Of a stretch of 64,000 nucleotides of DNA, positions 45,847-54,434 are shown piece by piece (position 1 is the stretch's first letter; every line of letters begins with the position of its first letter). This DNA is from Arthrobacter sp. UKPF54-2. Lineage in GTDB: Bacteria > Actinomycetota > Actinomycetes > Actinomycetales > Micrococcaceae. Made by a program: the position numbers and the translations under genes. The stretch is from positions 3,286,001 to 3,350,000 of the forward strand of contig NZ_CP040174.1 of NCBI RefSeq assembly GCF_007858535.1, read 5' to 3'. The notes beneath the pieces are model-generated. The model did not search any database. It was not told the origin of the DNA and worked only from the letters and a program-made list of their open reading frames with translations.

Positions 45847-46070
45847 GATTATGCGTCATTTCGGCCGGAGAAGGCAGATCGTTGACGTTGCGGCGGCTCC
45901 CGAGCCGTCCAGGTCCCCGCCGGGCGTCCGCCGGGCCCGATGAAACGGGATTCGGCGACGGGTCAACATATGATGAGGTGGTGGGTGGCGCATGCACGCC
46001 CCGGTCCGAAGGAACGCACGGGCCGGCAGGACCCAGTCTCGGCAACCGGCGTTAGGTATTGGTTTTTCAA
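45847..46070. other. Intergenic DNA between pyc and the orphan parA
   Basis: No gene is supported. The 317-base divergent gap holds the CRP-like site near its pyc side and a TATGAT (about 45967) that could be a -10 for the plus strand about 100 bases before parA. I see no structured RNA. Confidence 0.5.
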
Positions 46071-46937
46071 GTGCAAGTAGTCAGCATCAGCAGCCTCAAA
46101 GGCGGGGTCGGCAAGACATCCGTGACCACCGGACTGGCGTCGGCAGCACTCGCAGCCGGCATCCCCACCCTCGTGGTCGACCTCGACCCGCACGCAGACG
46201 CCAGCACGGCCCTCGGCGTCCGGCCCGACGAACAGCTGGACATCGGCCGGATGCTAAAATCCCCGCGCCGGGCACACCTGGCCGACAACGTGGTTGCCAG
46301 CGGCTGGGTGGAGCACACCGGCCTCACCTCCCCCAACGGCGCCTCCGGCCACCGCACCGCCGTCCTGGACGTCGCCGTCGGGTCCGCCTACACCGGCGTC
46401 TATGACCGGCCCGACCTTGGCCGCCGCGACCTGCGCCGGCTCTCCGCCGTGCTCGCCGGCGCCGGGGAGTACGAGCTGGTCCTGGTCGACTGCCCGCCCT
46501 CGCTCAATGGCCTGACCCGGATGGCCTGGACGGCCAGCGACAAGGTCACCCTGGTCGCCGAGCCCGGTCTGTTCTCCGTCGCGGGCACCGAGCGCACCAT
46601 GCGGGCCATCCAGCTGTTCCGCCAGGAATTCGCCCCGGGCCTCTCCCCTGCCGGGATCGTGGCCAACCGGGTGCGGACCGGCTCCGCGGAGCACAGCTTC
46701 CGCCTGGCCGAGATGCAGTCCATGTTCGGCGAACTGCTGCTGACACCGCACATCCCGGAACAGGCCAACTGGCAGCAGATCCAGGGCGCGGCCCACTCCG
46801 TGCACCACTGGCCCGGCGATTCCGCCAAGAACGCCGCGGCCCTGTTCGACTCGCTGCTGGCCAACCTGATGCGCACGCCCGGCTCAAACGCGGACCTCGC
46901 GTCCGCGGGCCGGGTCCGCAACCGCAGCCAGCGCTGA
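46071..46937 (+). CDS. Orphan ParA/MinD-type ATPase
   Basis: Deviant Walker A ATPase: SSLKGGVGKTSVTTGLA (residues 6-22), Walker A' VVDLDPHADAST and Walker B LVLVDCPPSLNG. About 288 aa from the GTG at 46071 (VQVVSISSLKGG); a TTG at 46059 would add four residues. No parB or parS-like element is adjacent, so it is not a chromosomal parAB locus. It stands alone between pyc and the MerR group. Relatives position cargo such as protein clusters or septal components; here the cargo is unknown. A second ParA-family gene is at 58383. Confidence 0.9.
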   Translation: MQVVSISSLKGGVGKTSVTTGLASAALAAGIPTLVVDLDPHADASTALGVRPDEQLDIGRMLKSPRRAHLADNVVASGWVEHTGLTSPNGASGHRTAVLDVAVGSAYTGVYDRPDLGRRDLRRLSAVLAGAGEYELVLVDCPPSLNGLTRMAWTASDKVTLVAEPGLFSVAGTERTMRAIQLFRQEFAPGLSPAGIVANRVRTGSAEHSFRLAEMQSMFGELLLTPHIPEQANWQQIQGAAHSVHHWPGDSAKNAAALFDSLLANLMRTPGSNADLASAGRVRNRSQR

Positions 46938-46980
46938 CCGGGCGGCGGCGTCCCGGGCCCGGCCGGGGACGCCGCCTGAC

Positions 46981-47016
46981 AAAAAACGCGGGGCCACCAC
47001 GTGGCTCCGCGTTTTT
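46981..47016. terminator. Bidirectional terminator between parA and the MerR gene
   Basis: AAAAACGCGGGGCCAC and GTGGCTCCGCGTTTTT pair over 16 bp with one G-T, loop CAC. T tracts occur on both strands, fitting the convergent genes. Confidence 0.9.
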
Positions 47017-47036
47017 CTGGTCAATCTAGGGGCTTG

Positions 47037-47633
47037 CTAGCCGATCTTGCGGGCCGCGCGGCGCTTGCTGAGTTCGTCATCGGGAAACGACTGGTCCGCG
47101 GCGTGCTCGCTCGGAAGCGCCGCCAGGCTGCCCTCCACTTCCCGCCAGACCCGGCCGACTGCGATCCCGAAGACGCCCTGGCCGCCTTGGACCAGGTCGA
47201 TGACTTCGTCCGCCGAGGTGCATTCGTAGACGCTGGCGCCGTCACTCATGAGGGTGATCTGGGCGAGGTCCTCGACCCCGCGTTCCCGGAGGTGTTCGAC
47301 GGCGGTGCGGATCTGCTGCAGCGAAACACCGGTGTCGAGGAGCCGCTTGACGACCTTGAGGACCAGGATGTCGCGGAAGCCGTAGAGCCGCTGCGAACCG
47401 GAGCCTGCGGCGCCGCGCACGGCAGGCTCAACGAGTCCGGTGCGGGCCCAGTAGTCCAGCTGGCGGTAGGTGATGCCGGCCGCCTTGCAGGCGGTCGGCC
47501 CGCGGTAGCCCGCGTCCTCGTCCAGGACGGGAAGATCCTCGGTGAACAGCAGTCCCTGGGCACCGCTTGCGGGCACAGCAACGCCTGCCGTCGAGGCCTG
47601 CTTGAGCTCGCCTGCTTCGCCTTTCGGACTCAC
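47037..47633 (-). CDS. MerR-family regulator, Rv1830 (ResR/McdR) type
   Basis: 198-aa regulator. The MerR winged helix reads GYRGPTACKAAGITYRQLDYWARTGLVEP, then RLYGFRDILVLKVVKRLLDTGVSLQQIRTAVEHL; a C-terminal region of unknown ligand follows. Start at GTG 47633, since AAGGAGG is 6 bases before it; an upstream ATG at 47651 overlaps that ribosome site. It is the last of the gcvH-garA-ftsR-DUF151-MerR set, the position of Rv1830, which controls growth and cell-cycle genes in mycobacteria. A 200-base gap upstream carries palindromes that may be its own operator. Confidence 0.9.
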   Translation of the reverse strand: MSPKGEAGELKQASTAGVAVPASGAQGLLFTEDLPVLDEDAGYRGPTACKAAGITYRQLDYWARTGLVEPAVRGAAGSGSQRLYGFRDILVLKVVKRLLDTGVSLQQIRTAVEHLRERGVEDLAQITLMSDGASVYECTSADEVIDLVQGGQGVFGIAVGRVWREVEGSLAALPSEHAADQSFPDDELSKRRAARKIG

Positions 47634-47755
47634 GTGGATCCTCCTTGTCATGAGTTCCCGAGGGAACTTGCAGCACCAGCGCGCCACTGTCCAGTGTGAC
47701 TTGCGCGGCTGTTGTATGCAATGGGAACTTGTACCTCTGACGTTAGGCCTGCCGG

Positions 47756-47780
47756 GGGCCAAGGTCAAAGACCTTGGCCC
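47756..47780. promoter_or_regulatory. Perfect hairpin upstream of the Rv1830-type gene
   Basis: GGGCCAAGGTC and GACCTTGGCCC are perfect 11-bp arms around AAA. It may be the terminator of the DUF151 operon or an operator for a MerR protein; there is no T tract on either strand. Confidence 0.6.
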
Positions 47781-47794
47781 TATTGCCGGGGCGT

Positions 47795-47809
47795 GTCGAA
47801 ACTTTCGAC
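47795..47809. promoter_or_regulatory. 15-bp palindrome upstream of the Rv1830-type gene
   Basis: GTCGAAA-C-TTTCGAC is a perfect 7-bp dyad. It includes ACTTTCGAC, close to ACCTTCGAC at the ftsZ-leader palindrome (10159-10167). Candidate operator for one of the MerR proteins encoded here. Confidence 0.45.
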
Positions 47810-47833
47810 CTCGACTTTAAGCTTTGAGCGGTT

Positions 47834-48337
47834 TCAGCCGGCGAAGTCCTCGGGTTCGACCTCGTCCAGGAACTCCCGGAACCGGCGCAGCTCCCCCTCT
47901 TCGTCGACGGCGGGCCCGGGCTGGGCCTCCTCGCCGTCGTCGTGCTCGGTGATCCGCACGCCGGCTTCCTCCATGACGGCGTCGGCGCACCAGATCCGGC
48001 ACTTCGCGCGCAGGCCGAGGGCTAGGGCGTCCGAGGCCCGCGAGCTGACCGTGGTGCCGTCCTCGAACTGAAGCTGGCCGTAAAAAATGTTGTCCTCCAC
48101 CGCCACGATGTTCACGCTGACGATGGAGTGGCCGAGCGCCTTGACGACGTCGATCAGCAGGTCGTGCGTCATCGGCCGCGGCGGGACCACGCCCTGCTGG
48201 GCGAGGGCGATCGCACTGGCCTCCGGGGTGCCGATCCAGATGGGGACGTGGCGCTCACCGTGCAGTTCCTTGAGCAGGACGAGCGGCTGGTTCGAGGGCA
48301 GTTCGATCCGCACACCTACGATTTCCACCTCAATCAT
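47834..48337 (-). CDS. Bifunctional nuclease / DUF151 family protein
   Basis: 167 aa. The DUF151 core reads MIEVEIVGVRIELPSNQPLVLLKELHGERHVPIWIGTPEASAIALAQQG, with VNIVAVEDNIFYGQLQFEDGTTVSSRASDALALGLR after it, and an acidic C-terminal tail. Family members have been reported as nucleases acting on RNA and DNA, mainly in plants, so the activity here is not certain. ATG at 48337 overlaps the ftsR stop by one base (TGATG). Matches Rv1829 in order. Confidence 0.9.
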   Translation of the reverse strand: MIEVEIVGVRIELPSNQPLVLLKELHGERHVPIWIGTPEASAIALAQQGVVPPRPMTHDLLIDVVKALGHSIVSVNIVAVEDNIFYGQLQFEDGTTVSSRASDALALGLRAKCRIWCADAVMEEAGVRITEHDDGEEAQPGPAVDEEGELRRFREFLDEVEPEDFAG

Positions 48338-49065
48338 CAGCTGTCCATCCTCGAGATGCGGTCCTGCACCAGGGCCCGGTGCAGCGAGAGGCACAGTTCA
48401 CTGATCTCCCGGGCAGCCTCGGCGGCGCGGGCCTGGGAGGCGGCGTCCTTGCGGGATGTCAGCGTGGCCACGGCGCGTTCCACGAGCCCGAACTCGCGGT
48501 CGGCGGCGGCCTGGAAGGGCCGCAGGTGCCGCGGCTCCAGGCCGTGGCTTTCCAGCTGCACGCAGGCGCGTGCCACCTGCAGGGCATGGTCGTCGAACTT
48601 TCCGTTGACGTGCCCGATCAGGCCGAAACTGAGCAGCGACTCGAGCAGCGGGACGCTGGCCCCGGACTCGGTGCGGAGCTGTTCCTCGCTGAGCAGGCGC
48701 ACCCGGTTGTTCAGCTCGGAGGCGAGTTCCTCGGAAACGATCCGGGGCGACACCGTCACCCCCGGCGGCAGGTTCTCCGGGCGTTCGCCGCGGTCAATCG
48801 CGTCGAGGTAGTCCTTGATGACCTTCAGCGGCAGGTACTGGTCCCGCTGCAGCGACAGCACAAAGCGCAGCCGTTCGACGTCGCCTTCCGAGTACTGCCG
48901 GTAGCCGGCGGGGGTGCGCTGCGGATTGATGAGGCCCTTTTCCTCAAGAAACCTGATTTTCGACGCGGTCATGGACGGGAAGTCGTCGCTCAGTTGAGCC
49001 AGGACCTCCCCGATGTTCAGGACCTGGGGTCCGCGCCGTTCGGCTTGTGCCATGGCCACCGGCAA
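48337..49065 (-). CDS. ftsR: MerR-family regulator FtsR (Rv1828 type)
   Basis: 242 aa. N-terminal MerR HTH: LNIGEVLAQLSDDFPSMTASKIRFLEEKGLINPQRTPAGYRQYSEGDVERLRFVLSLQRDQYLPLKVIKDYLDAI (about residues 15-89), then an all-helical C-domain. Corynebacterium FtsR, next to odhI, activates ftsZ; mycobacterial Rv1828, next to garA, is its equivalent. The gene order here is the same, immediately downstream of the GarA/OdhI gene. The ftsZ leader at 10156-10176 offers a plausible target. 11 bases separate it from garA. Confidence 0.92.
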   Translation of the reverse strand: MPVAMAQAERRGPQVLNIGEVLAQLSDDFPSMTASKIRFLEEKGLINPQRTPAGYRQYSEGDVERLRFVLSLQRDQYLPLKVIKDYLDAIDRGERPENLPPGVTVSPRIVSEELASELNNRVRLLSEEQLRTESGASVPLLESLLSFGLIGHVNGKFDDHALQVARACVQLESHGLEPRHLRPFQAAADREFGLVERAVATLTSRKDAASQARAAEAAREISELCLSLHRALVQDRISRMDS

Positions 49066-49076
49066 TTACCCCGATA

Positions 49077-49550
49077 TCAGACGTGGCCTGCGGTACGGGC
49101 AGGGCTGAGGTAGAAGGTGAGCCGGAACTTGCCGATCTGCACCTCGTTACCCGACTTCAGCTCCACGCTGTCGACACGGTCGTGGTTGACGTAGGTGCCG
49201 TTCAGGCTCCCGGTGTCCACAACCTCGAAGCTGCGCGCCGTGCGGCGGAATTCGACGTGGCGGCGTGAAACCGTGACGTCATCGAGGAAGATGTCGGCGT
49301 CCGGGTGGCGGCCCGCAGTCGTGACGTCGGAGTCGAGCAGGAAGCGGGCGCCGGAGTTGGGGCCGCTGTGGGCCACCAGCAGGGCGGACCCGGCGGGCAG
49401 CGACTCGATCGCCGTCCGTTCCTCGTTCGAGACCTTCGGCGTGATGGTGGGCTCATCGCGCACGGGGGTGAGATGGATCGACGTGGTCTCCGAGGCTTTC
49501 ACTCCACCCGTGCCGTATTCACCGGTGTCGTTCTGTCCGTGCCCAACCAT
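49077..49550 (-). CDS. garA: FHA-domain regulator GarA/OdhI
   Basis: 157-aa phospho-switch protein that inhibits 2-oxoglutarate dehydrogenase and glutamate dehydrogenase when unphosphorylated. The N-terminal segment contains the ETTS phosphorylation motif (Thr22/Thr23), target of PknG/PknB-type kinases. The FHA domain covers about residues 65-150 with GRHPDADIFLDDVTVSRRHVEF and NGTYVNHDRV. ATG 49550 has GAGGAGG 6 bases upstream; a longer frame to 49631 is rejected. The PASTA kinase at 31673 is a possible phosphorylating enzyme. Confidence 0.95.
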   Translation of the reverse strand: MVGHGQNDTGEYGTGGVKASETTSIHLTPVRDEPTITPKVSNEERTAIESLPAGSALLVAHSGPNSGARFLLDSDVTTAGRHPDADIFLDDVTVSRRHVEFRRTARSFEVVDTGSLNGTYVNHDRVDSVELKSGNEVQIGKFRLTFYLSPARTAGHV

Positions 49551-49693
49551 TGAGTCCTCCTCATTCGTTGCAGGTGTCCCCCCTGCAAACAACGCATGCG
49601 TCCGGAAAAGCCTGGCAGATCCGGTGGTCAATCCCCCGGCCGGCCACTGGGTCCACTAGGTGTGTCCAGTAACACGGCCCGGAGATCTTCCCA

Positions 49694-50080
49694 TTAGCCT
49701 ACCTGCTGTTCGTACTCCGATGCACTGAGCAGCGACTCCACCGCGTCGGCTTCCGCCAGCTTGATTTCAATCAGCCAGCCCTCGCCGTACGGATCCGAAT
49801 TGATCAGGGCCGAATCGGTGTCCAGCGCCTCGTTCCGGGCAACTACTTCACCGCTCACGGGGGCGTAAATGTCGCTGACGCTCTTGGTGGACTCCACTTC
49901 CCCGACGACCTCGTTGGCCTTGATGTCGGTGCCGACCTCCGGCATCTGGGCGTAGACGACGTCCCCGAGGGCGTCCTGGGCAAAATCAGTGATGCCCACG
50001 CGCACGACGCCGTCGGCGTTCGGCGCGGTGACCCATTCGTGTTCGGCGGTGTAGGACAGCTCTTCGGGAATGTTGCTCAT
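49694..50080 (-). CDS. gcvH: Glycine cleavage system H protein
   Basis: Lipoyl carrier of the glycine cleavage complex, 128 aa. YTAEHEWV at the N-terminus and the lipoylation site ESTKS with Lys66. No gcvT or gcvP is adjacent. Its place upstream of garA is conserved in actinobacteria (Rv1826). No glycine riboswitch is visible in the 153-base gap upstream. Divergent from the fpg/nei gene. Confidence 0.96.
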   Translation of the reverse strand: MSNIPEELSYTAEHEWVTAPNADGVVRVGITDFAQDALGDVVYAQMPEVGTDIKANEVVGEVESTKSVSDIYAPVSGEVVARNEALDTDSALINSDPYGEGWLIEIKLAEADAVESLLSASEYEQQVG

Positions 50081-50233
50081 GACGGGCCTTTCGTCGGGTC
50101 AATCACCAAGGTCTTCGGCGGCCGATCGATCGGGCCGCCGCTGAAAGTATAGGCACATCCGCCCGGGCCCCGGGAGGACTCTGACATGATGTTGCCATGG
50201 CAGCACCTGCACCCGTTACGGACGGATTTGCCC

Positions 50234-51103
50234 ATGCCTGAGCTCCCGGAAGTGGCGGCCTTGGCGGACTTCCTGGACACGCGCCTGCGCGGATCCACCC
50301 TGGCCAAGGTCCAGGTCGTCTCCTTCGCGGTGCTTAAGACCGCGGATCCGCCCATCTCCGCCCTGGAAGGCAGGACGGTCACCGGCGTGGGCCGGCACGG
50401 CAAATTTGTGGATCTCGACGCCGGCGGCCTGCACCTGGTCTTCCACCTCGCCCGGGCCGGCTGGGTCCGGGTCACGGATGCCCCCACCGGCGCTGTGCTG
50501 AAAAAAGGAGGCGGCCACATCGCGGCGCGGCTGTCCTTTTCAGGCGCGGACGGAGCCCTCGACCTGGACCTGACCGAGGCCGGCACAAAGAAGTCCCTGG
50601 CCATGTACGTGGTCCGTCAGCCGGCCGACGTCCCCGGCATCGCGGCGCTGGGACCGGACCCGTTCAGCCCCGGGTTCGACGTCGACGCGCTGGCCGGGAT
50701 CCTGGCGGGCAGTTCCCAGCAGATCAAGGGTGTGCTCCGCAGCCAGGGCGTCATCGCAGGCATCGGCAACGCGTACAGTGACGAGATCCTGCACGCGGCG
50801 AAGACATCCCCGTTCGCCATAGCGGGCTCGCTGGACCGGGCCGCGGTGGAGCGCCTGTACGACGCGATCCACGGCGTCCTCGGGACGGCGCTGGCGGAGG
50901 CCGCCGGGAAACCGCCCAGCGAGCTCAAGGACACCAAGCGGAGCCACATGCGGGTCCATGGACGGACCGGCGAGGCGTGCCCGGTCTGCGGTGACACCGT
51001 CCGTGAGGTTTCCTTCGCGGACACCGCCCTGCAGTACTGCCCAAGCTGCCAGACGAAGGGAAAGATCCTCGCGGACCGGCGGACCTCACGCTTCCTCAAG
51101 TAG
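50234..51103 (+). CDS. Fpg/Nei family DNA glycosylase
   Basis: Base-excision repair glycosylase/AP lyase. ATG at 50234 gives MPELPEVAAL, with Pro2 as the catalytic nucleophile and Glu3. The H2TH DNA-binding part includes QQIKGVLRSQGVIAGIGNAYSDEIL, and the C-terminal zinc finger is CPVCGDTVREVSFADTALQYCPSC. An upstream start at 50186 would bury Pro2 and is rejected. 289 aa. Residue patterns fit the actinobacterial Fpg-like branch rather than canonical MutM; substrate range cannot be read from sequence. Confidence 0.94.
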   Translation: MPELPEVAALADFLDTRLRGSTLAKVQVVSFAVLKTADPPISALEGRTVTGVGRHGKFVDLDAGGLHLVFHLARAGWVRVTDAPTGAVLKKGGGHIAARLSFSGADGALDLDLTEAGTKKSLAMYVVRQPADVPGIAALGPDPFSPGFDVDALAGILAGSSQQIKGVLRSQGVIAGIGNAYSDEILHAAKTSPFAIAGSLDRAAVERLYDAIHGVLGTALAEAAGKPPSELKDTKRSHMRVHGRTGEACPVCGDTVREVSFADTALQYCPSCQTKGKILADRRTSRFLK

Positions 51104-51136
51104 GCGCCTCCCATTACCGGCCGCCCCGGGAAACAG

Positions 51137-51170
51137 AAAACCCCGCCATTCCGTTGCCGGAATGGCGGGG
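51137..51170. terminator. Terminator between the glycosylase gene and tRNA-Pro
   Basis: CCCCGCCATTCCG and CGGAATGGCGGGG form a 13-bp stem. TTTTC follows on the minus strand, ending the tRNA transcript; it may also serve the plus-strand gene. Confidence 0.88.
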
Positions 51171-51181
51171 TACTTTCTTGT

Positions 51182-51258
<77 letters not shown>

Positions 51259-51410
51259 CTGGTTCCGCCGTTCTCCGCTCCCGATGATCTCCTGCTGTTA
51301 TCCAAAGGATTTCATCCGAGCAGTCCGGCCGAACCACCTCCAAAAGCTTACACGATTGCGGAGGGTGCCCGTGACACTTTCACGTGTGTCACGGGCAACG
51401 TGTGTCGGAA

Positions 51411-52961
51411 TTAACGTTTCTTGCCGCGCTTTTCCCGGACCCGCATGTTGACCTCGATCGGAGTGCCCTCGAAACCGAAGGTTTCGCGGAGCCGGCGGGT
51501 GATAAAGCGGCGGTAGCCGGGATCGAGGAAGCCGGTGGTGAAGAGCACGAACTTCGGCGGCCGGCTGGAGGCCTGGGTGCCGAAGAGGATGCGGGGCTGC
51601 TTGCCGCCGCGGACCGGGTGCGGGTGTGCGGCCACCAGTTCGCCCAGGAAGGCGTTGAGGCGTCCGGTGGGGATCCGCTTGTCCCAGCTTTCCAGGGCGG
51701 TGTCCAGGGCCGGGACCAGCCGGTCCTTGTGCCAGCCGGTCTTGGCCGAGATGTTCACGCGCGGGGCCCACGCCACGTGGGCGAGGTCCTGCTCGATTTC
51801 GCGTTCGAGGTAGGTGCGGCGTTCGTCGTCGAGCAGGTCCCACTTGTTGAACGCAAGCACCAGCGCGCGGCCGGACTCGATCGCCAGTTGCAGGATGCGG
51901 ACGTCCTGCTCGCTGAGCACTTCGTCCACGGCGAGGAGCACGACGGCGACCTCGGCCTTTTCGAGCGCGCTCTGGGTGCGCAGCGAGGCGTAGAAGTCCG
52001 CGCCCTGGGCCATGTGCTGGCGGCGGCGGATGCCGGCGGTGTCCACGAAGCGCCAGGTGCGGCCGCCGAGTTCGATGAACTCGTCGACCGGGTCGCGGGT
52101 GGTGCCGGCGGTGTTGTCGACGACCACGCGCTCGGAGCCTGCGAGCTTGTTCAGCAGCGAGGACTTGCCGACGTTCGGCCGGCCGATCAGGGCGATGCGG
52201 CGCGGGCCGCCGCTGCGCTCGAGTCCTTCGATGGTGGAGAACTCCGGGAGCGTGTCCATCACGTGGTCCAGCAGGTCGGCCACGCCGCGGCCGTGCAGCG
52301 CGGAGACCGGGTAGGGTTCGCCGAAGCCGAGGCCCCAGAGCGCGGCCGAGTCGGCTTCCTGGGCGAAGTCGTCAACCTTGTTGGCCACCATGATGACCGG
52401 TTTCTTGGACTTGCGGAGCATCTTCATGACGCCCTCATCCGTGGCGGTCGCGCCGACGGCGGAGTCCACCACGAACAGCACGGCGTCCGCGAGCTCCACG
52501 GCCATCTCGGCCTGTTCGGCGACGCGGGCGTGGATGCCGCGGGCGTCGTGTTCCCAGCCGCCGGTGTCGACCACGGTGAAGTTGCGGCCGTTCCAGTTGG
52601 CGGAGTACATCACGCGGTCGCGGGTGACGCCGGGGGTGTCCTCGACCACGGCTTCGCGGCGGCCCAGGATGCGGTTGACCAGGGTGGACTTGCCGACGTT
52701 GGGGCGGCCGATGATGGCCAGGACCGGATCAAGCTTGACCGGGCCGTCGAAGTCCTCGTCCTCGTAGCGGCCGCTGAGCAGGGCGGCGTCTTCCTCGTCC
52801 AGCTCGTAGTCATCCAGGCCGGCCCGCAGCGAGGCCGCGCGGAGTTCGGCTTCCTCGTCGTCCAGGGCGGCAAGGTTCTCAGCCACCTGGTCCGTGCCGG
52901 TGGGCGTGTATTCGTCTTCGCCGGCGCCGAAGTGGCCGGGGGTTTGAGTCGTATCGCTCAT
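51411..52961 (-). CDS. der: Ribosome-assembly GTPase Der (EngA)
   Basis: Double-GTPase needed for 50S subunit assembly. First G domain: [15 protein letters not shown] (from residue 85), DTGGWE, NKVD. Second G domain: [32 protein letters not shown]-like C-terminal domain ends in a basic tail (VREKRGKKR). ATG 52961 gives 516 aa with an acidic N-terminal extension of about 75 residues ([21 protein letters not shown]) absent from most bacterial Der but seen in actinobacteria. The start overlaps the PlsC stop (ATGA). Confidence 0.96.
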   Translation of the reverse strand: MSDTTQTPGHFGAGEDEYTPTGTDQVAENLAALDDEEAELRAASLRAGLDDYELDEEDAALLSGRYEDEDFDGPVKLDPVLAIIGRPNVGKSTLVNRILGRREAVVEDTPGVTRDRVMYSANWNGRNFTVVDTGGWEHDARGIHARVAEQAEMAVELADAVLFVVDSAVGATATDEGVMKMLRKSKKPVIMVANKVDDFAQEADSAALWGLGFGEPYPVSALHGRGVADLLDHVMDTLPEFSTIEGLERSGGPRRIALIGRPNVGKSSLLNKLAGSERVVVDNTAGTTRDPVDEFIELGGRTWRFVDTAGIRRRQHMAQGADFYASLRTQSALEKAEVAVVLLAVDEVLSEQDVRILQLAIESGRALVLAFNKWDLLDDERRTYLEREIEQDLAHVAWAPRVNISAKTGWHKDRLVPALDTALESWDKRIPTGRLNAFLGELVAAHPHPVRGGKQPRILFGTQASSRPPKFVLFTTGFLDPGYRRFITRRLRETFGFEGTPIEVNMRVREKRGKKR

Positions 52962-53713
52962 TGCACTTTCCTTAGGTGGTGATCTGCCGGCGTCCCGGCT
53001 ACTGCTGTCTGGCGTTCTTGCGGGGAATCCGCGTCGGGCAGGCCTTGCCCGGTGGACTGAATGGTGTCCTGGACGTGCCGCGCGAGGGCGGCGCGGATCT
53101 CGTTTCCCACCCTGTCCATTGAAGCACGCCCCGTCTCGCCGGGCCTGCGGCTGAGATTGAGGGCGCCGCCGAAGCTGACATGCAGCCGGCGGCCGGGCCC
53201 GGGAACCGCGTTGAGGTGTTCGCCGCTGATCCTGGTTCCCAGGATGGCAACCGGGATCACGGTGGCGGCCGAGTTCAGCGCGAGCCAGGCGACCCCGTTG
53301 TTGATCGTGGCGGCCTCGCCGCCCCCGCGGGTGCCTTCGGGAAGGATCCCGACGCACCGTCCGGCGTCGAGGACGCTTTTGGCCCGTTGCAGCGCGGTCC
53401 GGTCACCGGAGCGGTCCACTGCCAGTTGGCCGGCGGCGCTGAGTACGAGACCGGGAAAACCCCTGAACATCTCCTTCTTGACGAAGATGTGCATGGGCCG
53501 CGGTGCGGCGCCGAACATGACCGGGCCGTCCAGGAAGCTGATGTGGTTTCCGGCGAAGATGACCGGTCCGGCAGCCGGCACGTTGGCCCGGCCCTTGACG
53601 GAGGTGCGGTAGACCAGGTGGTCCAGGGCCCAGCCGACCGGCCGGCTCCAGGCCATGGTCCCGTCGAGGAACCAGCGGCCGGGCTGTTCCGCCCGGGCTG
53701 CGCCCTTAGTCAC
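52958..53713 (-). CDS. 1-acyl-glycerol-3-phosphate acyltransferase (PlsC family)
   Basis: 251 aa. Catalytic NHISFLD (NHxxxxD, in [13 protein letters not shown]) and acceptor motif PEGTRGGG. Additional family features are [29 protein letters not shown] and [13 protein letters not shown]. It overlaps der (4 bases) and cmk (8 bases), so it is fully embedded in the operon. Cmk-plsC-der neighbourhoods occur in several bacteria. Second PlsC paralogue in the window; which one carries the main lysophosphatidate acylation cannot be told. Confidence 0.93.
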   Translation of the reverse strand: MTKGAARAEQPGRWFLDGTMAWSRPVGWALDHLVYRTSVKGRANVPAAGPVIFAGNHISFLDGPVMFGAAPRPMHIFVKKEMFRGFPGLVLSAAGQLAVDRSGDRTALQRAKSVLDAGRCVGILPEGTRGGGEAATINNGVAWLALNSAATVIPVAILGTRISGEHLNAVPGPGRRLHVSFGGALNLSRRPGETGRASMDRVGNEIRAALARHVQDTIQSTGQGLPDADSPQERQTAVAGTPADHHLRKVQ

Positions 53714-54434
53714 GGTTGATGGCCGTGTGGTTGAGAACCTTGTGCACGATGCCGAGGGCCGCGTCCACCGTTTGGGCGAAGTCCAGGTCCGAGGAGTCCA
53801 GGGTGACCACGCCGTCGGCTGCCTGGGTGAAGTTCACCACGGTGGAGTCCTTGGCGTCCCGGGCCGTGACCTGCGCCGCGAGCTGTTCGGCGTTCTGGCT
53901 GCCGCCCAGCTGGATGCCGCGGCGGCGCAGCCGGGCCTCCTCGCTGGCGGTGAGCAGCATGCGCACCTCGGCGTGGGGCGCGACGACGGTGGTGATGTCC
54001 CGTCCCTCCACCACCATGCGGCGGTGGTGCTTTTCGATCAGCTCGCGCTGCCGGCGGATCAGCTCGGTCCTCGCCCCCAGGGTGGTGGCGACGGCGCTGA
54101 CCGCCGCGGAAATGGCCGGCTCCCGGATGGCCTCGGTGATATCTACGCCCGCGACCCGGACGTATTCGTCCTGGGGGCTGGTGCTGATTTCGAGCTGGAG
54201 GCCCTCGGCGGCGGCCTCGATGGCCTCGCCGTCGGCCAGGTCGGTGCCGCTGTCGAGGCATGACCAGGTCAGGGCCCGGTACATGGCGCCGGTGTCGAGG
54301 TACGCCAGCCGGAGCCGGCGCGCCACCTCTTTGCTGACGCTGGATTTCCCGGAGCCGGAGGGGCCGTCGATCGCGACGACGAGGCTCTTGCCGGGGCGGA
54401 CGATGTCCACCGTTTCAATGAGTTCCTGGGTCAT
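53706..54434 (-). CDS. cmk: Cytidylate kinase
   Basis: Phosphorylates CMP and dCMP. P-loop AIDGPSGSGKSSVSKEVARRL (Gly24 to Ser31 region), DTGAMYRALTW, and GRDITTVVAPHAEV. ATG 54434 forms TAATG with the tyrA stop; an upstream in-frame ATG at 54452 (MAGTPVM) lies inside tyrA. 242 aa, slightly long, usual for this phylum. Confidence 0.96.
   Translation of the reverse strand: MTQELIETVDIVRPGKSLVVAIDGPSGSGKSSVSKEVARRLRLAYLDTGAMYRALTWSCLDSGTDLADGEAIEAAAEGLQLEISTSPQDEYVRVAGVDITEAIREPAISAAVSAVATTLGARTELIRRQRELIEKHHRRMVVEGRDITTVVAPHAEVRMLLTASEEARLRRRGIQLGGSQNAEQLAAQVTARDAKDSTVVNFTQAADGVVTLDSSDLDFAQTVDAALGIVHKVLNHTAINRD

Noticed and set aside
46059..46070. TTG start for the orphan ParA at 46059
   Set aside because: Adds only four residues; GTG 46071 gives the usual QVVSISSLKGG beginning.
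50081..50233. Glycine riboswitch before gcvH
   Set aside because: The 153-base gap has a GC-rich palindrome near 50115-50140 but no tandem glycine aptamer pattern.
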